From: Diogma glabrata
Taxonomy: Eukaryota; Arthropoda; Insecta; Diptera; Cylindrotomidae
NCBI GenBank assembly: GCA_963693315.1
Contig: OY856186.1
Span: 279,329,491-279,393,490 of the forward strand
Length of the DNA stretch: 64,000 nucleotides
Direction of reading: 5' to 3'
Each line of letters starts with the position of its first letter. Position 1 is the first letter of the stretch. Shown piece by piece: positions 62,940 through 64,000 of the stretch. The notes under the pieces are model-generated. The model was given only the letters and a program-made list of their open reading frames with translations, ran no database searches and had not been told where the DNA came from. A program made the translations under genes and the position numbers.

Positions 62940-64000
62940 ACAACAACATGCGTCTTGAGGTATTGGTTTGGCTTTTTATAAATCTTTGTGGATTGAAGGT
63001 ACTCGAGACTATTGATTCGGGCAAAGCATTCCATTTGTACGATGTACGCACAAAGAAATCCCTTTGCATTTAATTACTATGGCAGTGAGTAATCTCGACA
63101 GTCCGACTGCCTGCACAAACCGATTGACGAGTCAAACGGGGAAAAACATATGTCTGAGGCATTATGGACCTGATTTCATCCGAGCACTGCTGGTGACGAT
63201 ATTTATAAATAACAACGAGATCAGCAACAGTGCGACGATGTTGTAGGGAATCAAGATTTAATGTTAAATTTCGATCATCAACAATTCGTATAGCCTGCTT
63301 TTGAACAGAGTCCAAAAGAACTAGGATAGTAACAGATGCAGCGCCCTGAGCTTGACAACAATACTCCATACAAGGACGAATATAGGACTTATAAATGTGG
63401 AGTAATTGATGCGAAGTAAAATATTTTTTACATCTATTGAGGAGGCCGAGTTTTCTTGACGCGATTTTTGCCATGACCATTATATGATCGTTCTAGAGTA
63501 AATAATTGGATATTGTGACACCCAATAAACGAATGTTATCACATTCGTCTATTCGGTCGTCACACATATTATTTGAAATATCGTTGGGAAGCTCGGTCTT
63601 TGATCTGGAAACAATCAGTAGCTGTGTTTTGGTGGAATTAAAATTGACCAAATTTTTGTCACCCCAATCGGCGACATTTTTTAAGTCCTCGTTTACATTT
63701 ATCCCTCGTCCTCGTCTCTCCGTGCGGGATTTATTCGTTCATGGATTTTACCCTGTGAAGATAGGGTGACGAATGACTTGTGCAGTGTACTATCATCTGC
63801 AAAACTATTTATTGGGTTACTGATGATTTGCAACAGTTCGTTGATATAAATTAAAAATAAAGTGAGAGATAAAACTGAGCCTTGTGGTACACCAGCGGTT
63901 ATTAATTTAGACTCAGAAGAAAAGCCATCTATAAATACCGAGATGTATCGGTTAGACAGAAAATTTTGAATCAACTTCACGACTGCGGGATGAAAACCGT
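62940..64000 (-). pseudogene. CR1/Jockey-type retrotransposon, continues past the window
   Basis: In sense order the minus strand contains NFLSNRYISVFIDG, AGVPQGSVLSLTLFL and FADDSTLH (reverse transcriptase core, 63980-63760), then a shifted frame with WGDKNLVNFN, RLLGVTIS and LGLLNRCKKYFTSHQ, then SYIRPCMEYCCQAQGA and RQSVCAGSRTVEITHCHS, and finally FFVRTSYKWNALPE. At least three frame breaks. It is the same family as, but not identical to, the copy in the Helitron. It lies in the intron upstream of the receptor exon and its 5' part is beyond 64000. Confidence 0.85.

Overview
The window is AT-rich, gene-poor animal DNA, almost certainly from an insect and plausibly a fly. The only host coding sequence I can support is one short exon near the right end (62482-62594, minus strand). 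It encodes the ligand-binding-domain segment through loop A of a nicotinic acetylcholine receptor alpha subunit, and its wording is closest to insect alpha2. No second exon of that gene was recognised, so most of the window is probably one very large intron, or intron plus intergenic DNA, filled with transposable elements and simple repeats.

Left part (1-15 kb): a broken CR1/Jockey-type retrotransposon fragment interrupted by a 2,966-bp hAT-like element with an 8-bp target duplication; an LTR-like block; a degraded unidentified ORF; an element made of 330-bp tandem units that was invaded inside its TA microsatellite by a 761-bp palindromic element; and a decayed Ty3/gypsy pol end followed by its 3' LTR. 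Middle (15-44 kb): long AT-rich tracts without recognisable genes, a pogo/Tigger-like fossil, a second and third copy of the palindromic element, a diverged ~0.67-kb tandem repeat, small retrotransposon fragments, and a 9-bp minisatellite whose flank is tandemly duplicated (offset 1,522 bp).

Right part (44-64 kb): a full-length RTE-type non-LTR retrotransposon with a perfect 12-bp target duplication and few disabling mutations; a Helitron (53816-58398) whose exact ends can be read because it sits inside a short tandem repeat, with a CR1/Jockey-type element nested in its helicase and a 419-bp palindrome at its 3' end; an inverted copy of the 330-bp-unit element that preserves the uninvaded TA site; a small MITE next to the receptor exon; and another CR1/Jockey-type copy running off the window.

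The mobile elements form a nested record: hAT inside CR1, palindromic element inside the 330-bp-unit element, CR1 inside Helitron, and a cysteine-rich transposase-like insert inside a palindromic element. I found no intact autonomous transposase, no rRNA, no CRISPR and no clear functional tRNA. The most informative structures are the paired filled and empty sites, the Helitron tail palindrome, and the receptor exon that appears one codon longer than the family norm.
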